Shown here piece after piece: positions 63,746-64,000 of a stretch of 64,000 nt of DNA (the stretch's first letter is position 1; the number at the start of each line of letters is the position of its first letter). Under the pieces are notes generated by a model. That model saw only the letters and a list, made by a program, of their open reading frames with translations. It searched no databases and was not told the DNA's origin. Location: positions 558,001 to 622,000 of the forward strand of contig NZ_FQXC01000004.1 in the NCBI RefSeq assembly GCF_900129875.1. The letters are read 5' to 3'. A program made the translations under genes and the position numbers. The DNA comes from Marivita hallyeonensis. Its GTDB lineage: Bacteria > Pseudomonadota > Alphaproteobacteria > Rhodobacterales > Rhodobacteraceae.

Positions 63746-64000
63746 ATGAAAAAGACCTTGATTTCAACGGCTGTTGGGTTGGCACTTTTGGCAGGAAGCG
63801 CATCTGCAGCGGACCTGCGTTTATCGCACCAGTGGTCGACGCAAGATATCCGCCACCAGGTCGCGCAGATGGTCGCCGACGGTGTGGCAGAGGCCGATGT
63901 CGGTCTCGAGATCACCATTTACCCATCCCGGTCGCTCTTTGCCCCGCGCGAGCAGTACAATCCGCTCAGCCGTGGTCAGTTGGACATGACCGTTCTGCCG
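63746..64000 (+). CDS. TRAP transporter substrate-binding protein, DctP type (partial)
   Basis: The first 85 residues are inside the window and the gene runs off the right edge. A signal peptide (MKKTLISTAVGLALLAGSASA) is followed by ADLRLSHQWSTQDIRHQVAQ and ITIYPSRSLFAPREQYNPL, which match periplasmic DctP binding proteins of tripartite ATP-independent transporters (sequence quoted in parts). GGGAGGA lies seven bases before the ATG. Beside the GntR gene, amino-sugar kinase and nagA it may import an N-acetylated amino sugar or sialic acid, but the binding residues are outside the window. Confidence 0.9.
   Translation, partial: MKKTLISTAVGLALLAGSASAADLRLSHQWSTQDIRHQVAQMVADGVAEADVGLEITIYPSRSLFAPREQYNPLSRGQLDMTVLP

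Overview
The window looks like the chromosome of a marine or related alphaproteobacterium of the order Rhodobacterales (Roseobacter/Rhodobacter group). This rests on high GC content, the oxidase operon order ctaC-ctaB-small ORF-ctaG-ctaE-SURF1-thrC-M16 peptidase, a Tad pilus locus with Flp pilins of the GAVTVDW type, a paa phenylacetate cluster, a Rhodobacter-style smo/mtl polyol cluster, and MttB-like and dimethylglycine-dehydrogenase-like genes. The assignment comes from gene content only.

Bases 1-11400 are mostly housekeeping: a partial SulP anion transporter; a purine and methylthioadenosine salvage operon (mtnP, LysE exporter, apt); a 3-oxoacid CoA-transferase operon read on the minus strand, with a LOV photoreceptor gene lying between its A and B subunit genes; then topA, dprA and tldD. 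Between apt and the end of the CoA-transferase operon lies a run of six short-loop hairpins.

Bases 11571-22237 carry the aa3 cytochrome oxidase subunits and assembly factors, running by start/stop overlaps into threonine synthase, an M16 peptidase and an acetyltransferase. A secreted metallo-beta-lactamase-fold protein, a GlcD-like FAD dehydrogenase and a lytic transglycosylase follow.

Bases 22589-34651 are a complete-looking Tad (tight adherence) pilus locus: two near-identical Flp pilins, CpaB, secretin CpaC, an OmpA-like lipoprotein, CpaE, CpaF, TadB, TadC, two TPR lipoproteins, a prepilin peptidase, and an AAA+ ATPase of unknown role. Stable hairpins divide the locus into segments. A tRNA with anticodon CAT follows.

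Bases 34994-45836 hold phenylacetate catabolism genes (thiolase, paaABCDE, paaK, paaI, paaZ, paaX), interrupted by a membrane protein with a LytS-type sensor region and a degenerate GGDEF domain. Bases 45837-51614 hold a dimethylglycine/sarcosine dehydrogenase-like flavoprotein diverging from an MttB-superfamily methyltransferase that is translationally coupled to a sulfatase-family hydrolase. This may be a quaternary-amine demethylation module.

Bases 51660-60815 are a sugar-alcohol unit: xylulokinase, a LacI regulator, a four-gene ABC importer, sorbitol dehydrogenase and mannitol dehydrogenase, with two copies of a likely LacI operator before the importer. Bases 60839-64000 are an amino-sugar unit: NagA, a BadF-type kinase, and a GntR regulator divergent from a TRAP transporter binding protein cut by the window edge, with a perfect palindromic operator between them.
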